Positions 9,094 through 19,445 of a stretch of DNA of 64,000 nt are shown one piece after another. The position numbers and the translations under genes are program-made. The stretch's first letter is position 1, and each line of letters starts with the position of its first letter. The notes below the pieces were generated by a model. It made no database searches. It was not told the origin of the DNA and was given only the letters and a program-made list of their open reading frames with translations. Where the stretch lies: assembly GCA_963841845.1 (NCBI GenBank), contig CAWJEG010000005.1:124001-188000 (forward strand), read 5' to 3'. The stretch comes from CAVVGZ01 sp963841845 (GTDB lineage: Bacteria > Chloroflexota > Anaerolineae > Anaerolineales > Anaerolineaceae).

Positions 9094-11793
9094 TCACTTG
9101 CAGTTGCGATTATCATCACAGACAGGCTCAACCAATGGACAGGATAAAGCAGTAAATGGAGATCGAAGGATTGTTTTTGGCTCCTGACCCTGGATTTGAA
9201 CCGCTACAGCCTGGACAGTATCCTCAGTTTGACAACCTATCACAACCACATCAGCATAGTTGGATAGGTCCTTATGAATCTCCAAATCAGGGAGAATAAC
9301 TCCTGTACGGCCGTTTTGTCCGATTAAAGTAAACACCATACGAGGATAGGTACGGATGCTGTAATAGGTGAAACGGTCTGGCTCCCCCTGGTCCTTCACA
9401 TAATAACGCGGATAAATCAGCCGGCCGTTCAGTATGACTGCCTGATCCTGGGCTAGGAATTTATCCATCACCTCAGGCTGAACGGGAATTTGAGTAAGGA
9501 ACTCCTGTATCCCCTTGCTTTCTAACATCTCCTGTTTTGTCACAGACTGATATCGTTGGGGGAAAAAGCTGCCAGATAATGTGATGAATGTTCCGATCCC
9601 TAGAAACAGCAGTCCTATGAGAATCGCCTTCAGATATTCTGAGGATGGATTGTTTTCTTTACCGGGTGATTCCATACTGGTTTGTAAATCATCGATTGAT
9701 GGACTGTTTCCCAGGTGTAATATATCCGTTATCCAGCGTCCGCCTTCAACAAGCCCAACTCCAAAATAGAGAAATACGACCCATTCCACCGGAATGATAT
9801 AACGTCCCCCAGATGACCTTGCTATGACGTTAGACAGAATATATCCGGTAAATACAAACAGCGGAACCAAACCAGCCCAACCCCAACGCCACCAGGTATA
9901 TCCCAAGCCAATAGACAGCAAAGCAAGGTTCAGGATCAGGAGGGTAAATTCTTCCCGGTTGAATGCCCCGTTCCATTCCCCACTCCAGAAAGATCCCTCC
10001 TTTGTGATGGTATGTTCGATATCATGGTATTTCCAATCCAGTGGCAGCAGGAGTATCGCAGTTTTCAGATTGTTTGAAAGTTGAGCCGGGAAAAAATCAA
10101 TTAAATACCGGAGGTTTCGCAGGCTTTTCATATCACTGTCGTGCGGATTATTCGGTCTGGGAGTGGGTGTGGGTGTAATTTTTGGTTCAAGTGTTGAGGT
10201 AGGAGGAAGCGTGGTAATTGCCTGGAGATTTTCTTCCTTTGGTTGGGGGGTCCGGGTTGGCACAAATTCAAAATAACGATCGGGGATAACTGAGCCGCGA
10301 AACGGAATTATAAAATAGAACGGAGTGTATTCCGTTTTACCCGAATAAACCATCCATGGCAGTATTGCTGGAATAATAAATAAGACAAAAATTCCCACCC
10401 GCAGCACCCACTTTCTCCAGTCCCAACCAGAAATGAGTACTATTAATAGAACGATAAATGGCAGGATGAACCAGGTATTATGCCGTAGAAGCGTAGTAAG
10501 GCCCAGCACACCCGCGGATGCAATGAGGTAGATCCTTCGCCCTTCAGGCTTCTGTGCCCACCGGAAAAACAGGTAGGTAAATATCACCAACATCATTGCC
10601 GTCGGAACTTCAGTCATGAACAAATGGGAATTTGTATTTAATAAACGTCTTGAAGAGGAAATCGCGTTGGTTTCATTGATAATTACAAATAGTGCGGCAG
10701 CCAATCCTGCCAGGCGGCTGTGAAGCCTAGTGCCTAACCAGTATATCAACACCGGATAGAGGGCGAGTACCGCTATTTGCATGGTAATGATTCGATTTAC
10801 CTGTCCACCACCGATCAAATTCAGCCAAAGTAAAAAAACAGAATAGAGCGGTTTATCAACATAGGACAGGTTGTTTAATCCCTGTCCGATTAATGCAAAT
10901 TGAGCCGTAAGATCATATCCGGCTGCATCCGAAAAAGGATAAAATTGTTGGTCGGGAGCATACGGCCCCGGGGCAAAAAAGCTTCCCGGGAACGATGTAT
11001 TCTTCCAGATGATCAGTGTACCTGCCCAGATTAGCAGGGTAATGAGCACATCGAAGATTGAACTGGAATTTTTACCGGAAATAAGTGGAAGGGGTTCGGG
11101 ATGGAAATTCTTCCAGATCCTGGAAATGAAATAAATTCCAGCCAGGATCAACCAAACCAGTAGTACCTGGATGGTCAATAACGGGACTCCAGGCAAATTA
11201 AAATTGATGAAATCTTCTTTTGCTGCGACTCCGCTGGCTAGAATAATCAGCAGGATTGCAATCAGCAAAGTAAAAAAACATGCGCAAGTGATAAGCAATT
11301 TGCGGTTTCTTCCTGCAAAATCCTTGATAGATGCCAGCCCAATCTGCTGGTTAAGGAGGAAAACCAGTACAACCAGCTGTATCCCGGCTAAGCCCATCCA
11401 GAGGATGAAAGGCTGCAATCGATCATGGAATGGCGAGTACCCACCAAACCGGTAATCCGGCAAGAAAATGCTCAGCCAGGCTATGATAAAAAAGGTACTT
11501 CCAGTAAATATCAGAGCCGCACTCCAAACTGGATGCTTGAATCCCTTCTCAATCAGCTGTTGAATTCGTCTATCCCCTTGCCCGGCCTTAATGGCAAGCC
11601 ATGCAAACAGGACGATTACCGCTGCAAATACACCCATCAAGATCAGGCGGGATATTGAAAAACCCCACAGAACCGAGTTCTTTGGATCAGCCGTGATCGA
11701 GGCAAGGTAGAATAATGCAAATAATCCCTCAACAGCTGTAACGCCGAAGTAGATCGATATGTATTTTGTTGAGCTGGAAGTAAATTTTGCCAT
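9094..11793 (-). CDS. large membrane glycosyltransferase-like protein (GT-C fold, PMT/ArnT-like), copy 1
   Basis: 899 aa with a dozen or more hydrophobic segments. After four N-terminal membrane helices comes a PYAPDQQFYPFSDAAGYD segment whose acidic residues lie in the first large loop, as expected for GT-C enzymes that use polyprenyl-phosphate sugars. Then LIGQGLNNLSYVDKPLYS and a run of membrane helices with RLAGLAAALFVIINETNA. A long loop contains a threonine/proline-rich stretch. The last 190 residues form a soluble C-terminal domain. It is paralogous along its length to the next gene upstream (11804-14444). It likely transfers a sugar on the outer face of the membrane; acceptor unknown. 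Confidence 0.65.
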   Translation of the reverse strand: MAKFTSSSTKYISIYFGVTAVEGLFALFYLASITADPKNSVLWGFSISRLILMGVFAAVIVLFAWLAIKAGQGDRRIQQLIEKGFKHPVWSAALIFTGSTFFIIAWLSIFLPDYRFGGYSPFHDRLQPFILWMGLAGIQLVVLVFLLNQQIGLASIKDFAGRNRKLLITCACFFTLLIAILLIILASGVAAKEDFINFNLPGVPLLTIQVLLVWLILAGIYFISRIWKNFHPEPLPLISGKNSSSIFDVLITLLIWAGTLIIWKNTSFPGSFFAPGPYAPDQQFYPFSDAAGYDLTAQFALIGQGLNNLSYVDKPLYSVFLLWLNLIGGGQVNRIITMQIAVLALYPVLIYWLGTRLHSRLAGLAAALFVIINETNAISSSRRLLNTNSHLFMTEVPTAMMLVIFTYLFFRWAQKPEGRRIYLIASAGVLGLTTLLRHNTWFILPFIVLLIVLISGWDWRKWVLRVGIFVLFIIPAILPWMVYSGKTEYTPFYFIIPFRGSVIPDRYFEFVPTRTPQPKEENLQAITTLPPTSTLEPKITPTPTPRPNNPHDSDMKSLRNLRYLIDFFPAQLSNNLKTAILLLPLDWKYHDIEHTITKEGSFWSGEWNGAFNREEFTLLILNLALLSIGLGYTWWRWGWAGLVPLFVFTGYILSNVIARSSGGRYIIPVEWVVFLYFGVGLVEGGRWITDILHLGNSPSIDDLQTSMESPGKENNPSSEYLKAILIGLLFLGIGTFITLSGSFFPQRYQSVTKQEMLESKGIQEFLTQIPVQPEVMDKFLAQDQAVILNGRLIYPRYYVKDQGEPDRFTYYSIRTYPRMVFTLIGQNGRTGVILPDLEIHKDLSNYADVVVIGCQTEDTVQAVAVQIQGQEPKTILRSPFTALSCPLVEPVCDDNRNCK

Positions 11794-11803
11794 CTATTGC
11801 CGC

Positions 11804-14444
11804 TCAATCAGAAGGACAGGTTAACAGAGAGGGGGTTAATCCGAAAATCGATTTTTCCTGCGGGGTCTCAAGGATCACCGCCAGCGCCTCGATATTATTT
11901 TCAACAACACACCCAAGCACAATTGTATCAACACCACCCGCAAATCCTTCCGGGGATTTGTCGAAAGGCATCGTGACCAACCAGTCTGCTTCTGAAAAAT
12001 CCGGGTGTCCGGAATTGATCAACTGGAATACCATTTGTGGATTTTTGATAGGAAGGTAATTATAGATTTCCTTGATGAGCTCATCTTCGGGATCTAAATA
12101 GCGGGGATATAAATTCTTGCCTTGCAGGACAACTACATCTTTTCGATCTAAAAATCTGGCATACTTCGGAATCTGATTGAGTGGCTGGATCATAGATTTG
12201 CATTGCGAATAAATCCCGTATCCATTCTGTATCATTTCTGACAGGATATCTTTGCGGAAACATAATATCTGTAAACGGGACCATTGCACCTATCAGGATA
12301 AACATTCCAAATATCGAGAATAGGATAATATTGGAATTTTTTTGTACCGGGACTTGATCCTCATGGATATTAGCAGGTCCGGAAGGGGGTAATCCTGTCT
12401 GAGCCCCATTTAAACCAAGCGTTCTTAATGCAAGAAGGATAAATTCTGCCATTCCGATTCCGTAGTAACAATATACAATCCAGTCCATTGGCACAATATA
12501 GCGGCCGCCTGAAGTTTTAGCAAGCGCATTACCGGCCGCGTACAACAGAAACACAGCCAGAGGAACAACACCAATCCACTTCCACCTCGAATATGCACTT
12601 CCAATACCATACGCCAGGACTGCACTGTTCAATAGCAGCATAAGTGCCGAACCGAACGCCATGCTTCCATCCCAATCCCGGTCCCAGAAAGGAGCCCCCT
12701 CTGTTACGGTATCTTTCAGGTTTTCAAAAAGGATGGTTGGTGGCAGGGTTAGCAATGAGGCAACCAGGTTGTGAAACAAATGGTTGGTAATCGGGTATAA
12801 GTTCGTACCGATGCGCTGGATGGCATTTCCCAAAGTGACCTCGTTCTTGACGTTTACGTCGTTTACAAACGAACCACCTTCCAGAAATTGGCCCTGGACC
12901 GCTTCTTCATCCGGCGGACCGGATTCGAGCCTCTCGGAGACAACCAGACCCCGGAATGGGATTACAACAAAGAATGGATTATGGTTAACTTTATAAGACC
13001 TGTACATCCATGGAAGCAGTGTCAGGAAGAACATCGAAGCGAACATGATGCTCAGAATCGCCTGTCTTCTAATAGGGATACGCTGTAAAAAGAAGGGAAT
13101 TAACAATCCAAATGGAAGCAAAAACCAGGCATTATGCCGGATAAGGGTTGCCAATGCCAATGTTCCAGCAGAAAGAACAAGATAATGCACCCCACTCTCC
13201 GGATCAAGAATAAACCTGACCAGGAAATAAGTGAATGCGGCCAGCATGACCATCATTGGAAATTCAGACATCAGAAATTTTGGATTGGAAACATCCCAAA
13301 TCACCAGGGTACTGGCAATCAAATTTACGCCTTTAATAATAGCCAGGACGGCTATGATTAATCCTGCCAGCCGGCTGTGCAATTTGGTCCCCAGCAAATA
13401 GAGGAGGGGGGGAGCCAAAGCCAGTAGGATAACCTGAAGGCTAATAAGAATATCAAACCTGTCCCCGGCTATGCTGTGCAGGATGACCAAAATGAAGGAG
13501 TAAAAAGGTTTATCGGCATATTGCATATTGCACAATCCCTGGCCAATCAGCGCAAATTCCGCGCAGGAATCATACACAGCAGCGTCAGAGTAGGGATAAT
13601 TCTGATAACCTGGTGGATAAGGACCCGGGGCAAAATGGCTGTGTGGTAATTCTTCAAGGTTCCATAAAATCGCTGCCGCAGCCCAAATGACCAGGAATAG
13701 GAATACATCCAGCATTTTGCCTGATTTTCCCGTACTTTGCTTCGTAAGTAAAACCCCGGTTTGTTTTCCACTAAAGGCAACCAACAGCATACCCAGTATT
13801 CCAACCGACCAGATCCAAAAAACCTGACCACTCAGGAGGGGAACACCCGTTTTTTGCCAGTACGAGACTGGTTGTAGACCAAGTCCGGATCGATATACAA
13901 GTCCCCAAAACAGCAGCATCAGGATAAAAACAGTTCCGCTGCTGATCAGCAGCGATTTATTAGAAGGAATATCAACGCCGGATTGATTTTCCTGCATAAT
14001 CGGATTGGTTACTTTTCTGGCAAGATAAAGAAAAATGATTGTTTGAAGGGAGAGGGCTGTCAGCCAGTAAACAACAGGTTTCAGGCGGACAATATAAGCC
14101 TCAAACTCGGGGATAGAAGCAGTCTGAGTAAAGGATCCAAACCAACCCAGGAGAAATCCTGCAATTGAGACAAACAAAGCCGTACTGTACAGCCGCTTAT
14201 TCAGGACAACAGACTCAATAATCCTCTCACCCCATCCGGGTTCCATCAGAACTTTAAGCATCCCAACCAGTGCGAAGATACCAATCAGAAGAAACCCAAC
14301 GGATAATACCAGCCTGGGAAGGGAAAGTCCCGTTATTATTTGATTTTTTGTATCACCTGGAATCGAAAGAAGTAAAATCTCAGCTGCTGCTGTAATCAAT
14401 AAGGCAATAAAAAAATAAATTCCCAGTAATATTCGAGATTTCAT
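11804..14444 (-). CDS. large membrane glycosyltransferase-like protein (GT-C fold), copy 2, needs one +1 frame correction
   Basis: Paralogue of the protein at 9094-11793: it shares the PYPPGYQNYPYSDAAVYD loop motif, LIGQGLCNMQYADKPFYS, RLAGLI and the SGGRYIVPMDWIVY segment. The first frame runs from 14444 to a stop at 12081, but from about 12200 the conserved C-terminal domain (LQGKNLYPRYLDP, VDTIVLGCVVE, LLTCPSD) continues in the +1 frame to 11804. Total length is 3n+1. With one base removed in 12180-12260, the spacing between FPQRY and the RFL/KFL position becomes 29 residues in both copies, so the shift is a simple single-base event. About 879 aa when joined. Sequencing error or a recent mutation are both possible. 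Confidence 0.6.
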
Positions 14445-14487
14445 AGGTTTTTAATCAAGCTGGTCAGAAAAACGGTGCTTATACCGC

Positions 14488-15549
14488 TTAAGATTTATGA
14501 AATATTACATAATCAAGATAGTAAATACCAATCCCGCCCAATAAAATACACAGCAAAAAAATGATATTCGCATAAAACGATGGCAGTGACACTGCCCAGA
14601 ATGCTATACAACCCAGCAGCAAAGCCGCCAGGTGCATAATATAGACCGCATGGTTGGGATCCAGTCCTATCTTTACCAAACGATGGTAGGTATGGTCCAG
14701 ATTAGATTCATAAAAATGCACTTTACGTCTCGATCGCGAGAAAACAACCAAAGTCGTATCAAAAATAGGTACTCCTACCAGCAGGATGGGGACAAACCAG
14801 GATGATGCTTGCAGAGCCGCTGCAGGTGTGTAAATAATTGCAATGACAGCCAGGAGAAATCCAAGGGTTTGCGCACCGGAATCGCCCAGAAACATTCTCG
14901 CCGGGGCGGCATTGTAATAATAAACCCCAACACAAATTCCCAACAAAATTGCACTCAATAATGCAATTTCCATCTGCTGTGAAGCGTAGGTTGCCAGCAT
15001 AAAAAAAGCAAATGCAAAGGCACTCAAACCAACCGCCAATCCATCCATGCTGTCTACCAGGTTGAAGGCATTGGTTACTCCAATAACCCAGAATATTGTC
15101 AGCATGTAATCCAGGATCACATACATGGGTTTAGGTCCCCCCAGATAGAATTCGCCATATTCCAATACCCGGATGTGGATGCCCGAAAATATCAGCAAAA
15201 GGACAGCAAGTATCTGTCCCAGTATTTTTAAGCTGGGAGAGAGATGACGAAGGTCATCCACAAGTCCCAGGATAAAAATAATTCCGGCCGAAAGGATCAT
15301 GGCACTCAGATTCGGATTCTTCCAGGTACCAAAAATGGTCATTACAAGGATAAGTGTACCGAAGATGGCAATTCCGCCTGCCAGTGGGGTTGGGCGGGCG
15401 TGTTTTTTATGTGGGGCAGAACCGGGTATATCCACAAGGTTAATTCGCCTGGACAACCGGATGGAAAACCAGCTCATCCCAATGGCAATAATCGCTCCAA
15501 CCAGGATGGAAAGGTACATATACGAAGTATTTGCTACAGAATATGTCAT
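14488..15549 (-). CDS. undecaprenyl-phosphate sugar-1-phosphate transferase (WecA/TagO/MraY family)
   Basis: 353 aa, polytopic. It transfers a HexNAc-1-phosphate from a UDP-sugar to undecaprenyl phosphate at the inner membrane, starting polymer synthesis. Family motifs are clear: HARPTPLAGGIAIF, a DDLRHLSPSLK loop (first Asp pair), NAFNLVDSMDGLAVG and MFLGDSGAQTLGFLLA, followed by a cytoplasmic FSRSRRKVHFYE loop with a HTYHRL histidine motif. The length fits WecA/TagO rather than MraY. It sits between the membrane glycosyltransferases and a GT4, a natural initiating enzyme for the locus. Confidence 0.9.
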   Translation of the reverse strand: MTYSVANTSYMYLSILVGAIIAIGMSWFSIRLSRRINLVDIPGSAPHKKHARPTPLAGGIAIFGTLILVMTIFGTWKNPNLSAMILSAGIIFILGLVDDLRHLSPSLKILGQILAVLLLIFSGIHIRVLEYGEFYLGGPKPMYVILDYMLTIFWVIGVTNAFNLVDSMDGLAVGLSAFAFAFFMLATYASQQMEIALLSAILLGICVGVYYYNAAPARMFLGDSGAQTLGFLLAVIAIIYTPAAALQASSWFVPILLVGVPIFDTTLVVFSRSRRKVHFYESNLDHTYHRLVKIGLDPNHAVYIMHLAALLLGCIAFWAVSLPSFYANIIFLLCILLGGIGIYYLDYVIFHKS

Positions 15550-15558
15550 CAGGTGTAA

Positions 15559-16675
15559 TTATAGTGAGTTTTGGGGATATAGTTGCAATGTTTCAGAAAT
15601 GACCTGCTGGTCAGAGTACTCGCGTATCACTACCTCACGTCCAAATTTTCCCATATCACTCCGCAGCTGCGGATTCTGAATTAATTCCAGGATCCTGCCT
15701 GCCAGGGCATGCGGGTCCTTTGTCGGTACAAGGTACCCGTTCAATCCGTCCTTAACAATTTCTCGGCAGCCGCTTATATCGGTTGTTACAATTGGTCGGC
15801 AGGTTGCAGCTGCCTCGATTAATACCCTCGGAACACCTTCCCGATAACTGGTTGGCAGACAGAAAATATGGCATTTCTGCATGATCTCAGCCATATCGTC
15901 ATGCCATCCCCACCATTCCACAGCACCTTCATGCTGCCAGTCCAGCAGCTGCTGTCCCCGGGATTGAATCCGGGTTATCCGGGTATGAATCACCAACAAG
16001 GACAAAGCGTGCCTGGATCCCGCTTCCCCTGATCAACCTGGCGGCTTCAACAAAATCTGCAATACCTTTTGCCCAGAGCATTCTGGATGCCAGGAGAACT
16101 ACCGGTGGTTCAGGCGGTTCATCATGGCAGTGAAATTCAGATGCATCAACACCAGATCCCCTGATGAGGCGTGAATGGGCTTTATCAACCAATTTATTAT
16201 GAATGAATATTTCCTGATCATCCGGATTCTGGAAAATAACCCAGGTATTCACCAGCGCCAGCCGGTAGAAGGGATTGATGATTTGCCGGAGGAAGTCTGT
16301 TTTGATGTCATTCTCCATGAAGAGATATCCTAAACCGGTGACAGCATTGATGATTTTTTTTATGCGGATTATTTTGGCAGCAGCTGATCCATATAAAATG
16401 CACTTAATGGTAAAGTGGTGGACAATATCCGGCTTTACCGATTGATAAATTTTTACCAGCCGCAGGATTGTAAGCAGTTCGTAGAATGGATTCATCCCCC
16501 GGCGGGAAAGAGGAAATTGAATCCATGTAAATCCGGCATCCTCCAACAATGGTCCATATTTCCCGGGTGGGGACAGCAGCACAACATCAAATCCTTGATG
16601 CTGCAGGGCTTTCGCCAGGGATAGCCTGAAGTTATAAAGATACCAGTCTGTATTGGCAAAAAGCAGGGCTTTCAC
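15559..16675 (-). CDS. GT4-family glycosyltransferase, needs one +1 frame correction
   Basis: A GT-B glycosyltransferase that adds a sugar to a lipid-linked intermediate. The first frame, from GTG 16675 (MKALLFANTDWYLYNF), has the N-terminal acceptor fold and ends ARFVLVGDSYPDNPDSIPG, then runs into a stop near 15929. The second frame resumes GQQLLDWQHEG and holds the donor-site motifs LPTSYREGVPRVLIEAAATC and VTDISGCREIV. The join is in a GGGG run at 15954-15962, where one extra G explains it; total 3n+1. GTG overlaps the stop of AsnB by 4 bases, so the two are coupled. About 371 aa when joined. Confidence 0.78.
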
Positions 16676-18645
16676 TGGTTTTCCCCGGACTGCTGGTGGT
16701 TTAACCAGGCCTGGAACATGAGCACATCCCAGAGTTCATACTGCCAGTTCCATTGACCGGACAAATGCTGGTCCCACTTCTGCCGAATGGGTACAGGATT
16801 AAAGAATCCCTGGTTTCGCAAAGTTGTTTCGTTCAATAAAGACTCTGCCCAGTTCCGCAAAGGACCGCGCAGCCAGTTATCAATCGGTATAGCAAATCCC
16901 ATTTTGGGCCGTTTGAAAAGTGTTCCAGGAATATATTTGTCCAGCAGTTTCCTGAGCACCCATTTTCCCTGCCCCTCCTGGATTTTATAGGAGAGAGGTA
17001 TCCGCCAGGCGAACTCAACCAGGCGATGATCATCCAGGAACGGAGCCCGGGATTCAAGGCTTACCGCCATGCTAGCCCGGTCGACTTTTGTAAAGATATC
17101 ATCCGGCAGGTAAGTTACCAGGTCGAGGAACATCATACGCAAAGTAAAATCCGGCAGGTCGGCCCAGGAGGAACGGTCTGTAAGTATCGTTTGCGGTTCT
17201 GAAGCACCAAGCACAACTTCGGATGGTTTTTCCCAATGCGAAGAAAGCCTTCTATAAACAGCCTCCGGTGATTCTGAGGAGATGATGGATATGAATTTCT
17301 TGATTTTTTCCCTCTGTTCAGGCAGCCCCCCTTCATCGCCCTGGAGAAGGTTGAATTTGTTAAATAGATTGTCCCACTGCAGGGGAGACACCCGCTGCGC
17401 ACCAGCGGCAAGAAATGAGCGTATCCCCTGTGGAACCCAGCCGATACGCTGCCATATTTTTCTTCCGTAAAAATGCCGGTTATACCCGGCAAAGAGTTCA
17501 TCACCGCCATCACCGGTAAGGCTGACGGTTACGTGACGGCGTGCCATCGCTGAAACCAGGTAGGTGGGAATCTGGGAGCTGTCTGAAAATGGCTCGTCAT
17601 AGATTTGGGGAAGCATGGGTATGATCTCCCTGGCCTGATCACCGTTTAAAAAGAGCTCCGTGTGATCTGTCCCGAGATGCCTGGCTACCTCAGCGGCATA
17701 CCTGGCTTCGTTAAAATCATCGTCATTAAATCCAATTGTAAAAGTCTTGATCGGGCGGCTGCTTTCACTCTGCATAACAGCAACAATTGTGGATGAATCA
17801 ACTCCCCCGGATAGGAATGCTCCCAACGGCACATCGGAGATCATTCTCTCCCGGACAGATTGGTGAAGGAGCATTTCCAATTCACCCACAGCGTCCTGCA
17901 GCGTTCCCTGGAATGGTTTTGCGGTTCCCTCTTCAGCCATTTCCTTCGCAGACCAGTAAACCCGGGGCTGGCAGATTTGATCGGGCTTATCCATTTCGAT
18001 GCGCAGCAAGGTTCCCGGTGCCAGTTTATGGACCCGGGTATAGATCGTATAAGGGGCTGGAATGCAGTTATGCCTGAGGAAAAGTGTCAGTGACTGGCGA
18101 TCGATGGATCCTTCAAAGGCAGGATGCATCTGTAACGCTTTTAGCTCCGAACCAAACAAAAAATGACTACCAAATTTCCCGTAATACAAAGGTTTTATTC
18201 CCAGCCTGTCCCTGATAAGGTACAAACAGCGCTCATGGCGGTCCCACACTGCAGCAGCAAACATTCCATTAAAATGAGGGATTGCATTCTCAACCCCCCA
18301 CTCCACCATGCAGGCCAGCATTACTTCAGTGTCCGAAGTACCCCGGAAAGCATGCCCTTTCCGGATCAGTTCCTGGCGCAATTGAAGGAAATTGTAGACT
18401 TCTCCGTTGTAGATAATGACATAGCGGCCATCCGCAGAATGCATCGGCTGATGCCCGGTTTCAGTCAGATCGATAATAGCTAACCGGCGAAACCCGAAGG
18501 CAATGCCAGCCTGTTCATCTGTCCAGGAACCGGAATCATCCGGTCCGCGGTGAAAAATCGAATCAGCCATCCGGCAGACAGTTTGTTCCATATCAACCGA
18601 ATTCCGTGAAGCTGCAAAATCGAGAAATCCTGTTATTCCGCACAT
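16672..18645 (-). CDS. asnB: asparagine synthase (glutamine-hydrolysing)
   Basis: 657 aa from ATG 18645, chosen because it puts the nucleophilic Cys at position 2 (MCGITGF), required for the class II glutamine amidotransferase domain after Met removal. HRGPDDSG and IYNGEVYNF confirm that domain. The synthetase half has the ATP pyrophosphatase loop FLSGGVDSSTI (SGGVDS at about 279-284) and SLTGDGGDELFAGY. It makes asparagine from aspartate, or amidates another carboxylate. Genes of this type are frequent in polysaccharide clusters, where some amidate uronic acids; which is true here cannot be told. Coupled to the downstream GT4 by a GTGA overlap. Confidence 0.9.
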   Translation of the reverse strand: MCGITGFLDFAASRNSVDMEQTVCRMADSIFHRGPDDSGSWTDEQAGIAFGFRRLAIIDLTETGHQPMHSADGRYVIIYNGEVYNFLQLRQELIRKGHAFRGTSDTEVMLACMVEWGVENAIPHFNGMFAAAVWDRHERCLYLIRDRLGIKPLYYGKFGSHFLFGSELKALQMHPAFEGSIDRQSLTLFLRHNCIPAPYTIYTRVHKLAPGTLLRIEMDKPDQICQPRVYWSAKEMAEEGTAKPFQGTLQDAVGELEMLLHQSVRERMISDVPLGAFLSGGVDSSTIVAVMQSESSRPIKTFTIGFNDDDFNEARYAAEVARHLGTDHTELFLNGDQAREIIPMLPQIYDEPFSDSSQIPTYLVSAMARRHVTVSLTGDGGDELFAGYNRHFYGRKIWQRIGWVPQGIRSFLAAGAQRVSPLQWDNLFNKFNLLQGDEGGLPEQREKIKKFISIISSESPEAVYRRLSSHWEKPSEVVLGASEPQTILTDRSSWADLPDFTLRMMFLDLVTYLPDDIFTKVDRASMAVSLESRAPFLDDHRLVEFAWRIPLSYKIQEGQGKWVLRKLLDKYIPGTLFKRPKMGFAIPIDNWLRGPLRNWAESLLNETTLRNQGFFNPVPIRQKWDQHLSGQWNWQYELWDVLMFQAWLNHQQSGENQ

Positions 18646-18689
18646 AGCATGAATTCTATATCGTATTTCCAAAAGCAACAGGCAGATCG

Positions 18690-19424
18690 TTATTCCAGGG
18701 CATTATGATTTTCTGTTAAATTATTGCTTTTTGCTTTTCCAATAATGCCGACCCCAAACCCAATCGATTCCGGGAAAAACGGGATGGGGAATGAGGACAC
18801 ATCCAGGATATCAAAAAACCGGGCTGCAGATTGGATTATCGTGGAATAATCAAATCCGCGGTGTTCGTGCCTTGGAACCTTATCCATACGCCCTAAAACA
18901 GCATTGGTGTATTCGCCAAGGGTGTAGGACTCCGCATCCATTCTGCCTATCCGTTTAATCAGATACTTCGTGGCAAATACCAGCCCTTTTTCAATCGGGA
19001 CGGTGATAAATGTGTATTTGCTGGTATGGGCAGATAAAAACTCCAGGTACGGGTTAACCAGATCAGGCGGTACATGCTCCAACGTTTCCATGCAGATTGA
19101 GATATCAAATAATCCAGTGACTTGAATGTCTTCCGGTTTTCGGCAGTATATAAATTCGTATCCGGGTTTATTTTTCCAATTCTCTCTGGCGATGTCCAGT
19201 CCATTCTCCCAGTTAGCATCCAGTCCAACATACCGCAGGGGATTTACCGGAAGGAAGTTTATGGTTTTCGCATCATAACAACCCAACTCGATAACACTGG
19301 CTGGTATACAATCCAGTTTTTTAAGGGAGTGATTGAGCCAATGGAAACGCGCTTCGTGAATCCATTTTCTTATCCCACCGGAGAATAACCTCTGGTTGTA
19401 GGCTTTTCTAGTCGTTGTACCCAT
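18690..19424 (-). CDS. class I SAM-dependent methyltransferase
   Basis: 244 aa from ATG 19424 (an in-frame TTG precedes it by one codon). SVIELGCYDAKTINFLP at about residues 43-59 is motif I, followed by YVGLDANWENG (motif II) and SICMETLEHVPPDL (motif III/IV), the pattern of methyltransferase_11/23 family enzymes. It lies between AsnB and a GT4 in the polysaccharide locus, so a sugar or lipid-linked sugar is the likely substrate. No strong ribosome-binding site is visible. Confidence 0.75.
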   Translation of the reverse strand: MGTTTRKAYNQRLFSGGIRKWIHEARFHWLNHSLKKLDCIPASVIELGCYDAKTINFLPVNPLRYVGLDANWENGLDIARENWKNKPGYEFIYCRKPEDIQVTGLFDISICMETLEHVPPDLVNPYLEFLSAHTSKYTFITVPIEKGLVFATKYLIKRIGRMDAESYTLGEYTNAVLGRMDKVPRHEHRGFDYSTIIQSAARFFDILDVSSFPIPFFPESIGFGVGIIGKAKSNNLTENHNALE

Positions 19425-19445
19425 CAATTCAATGCAATTCCTATG

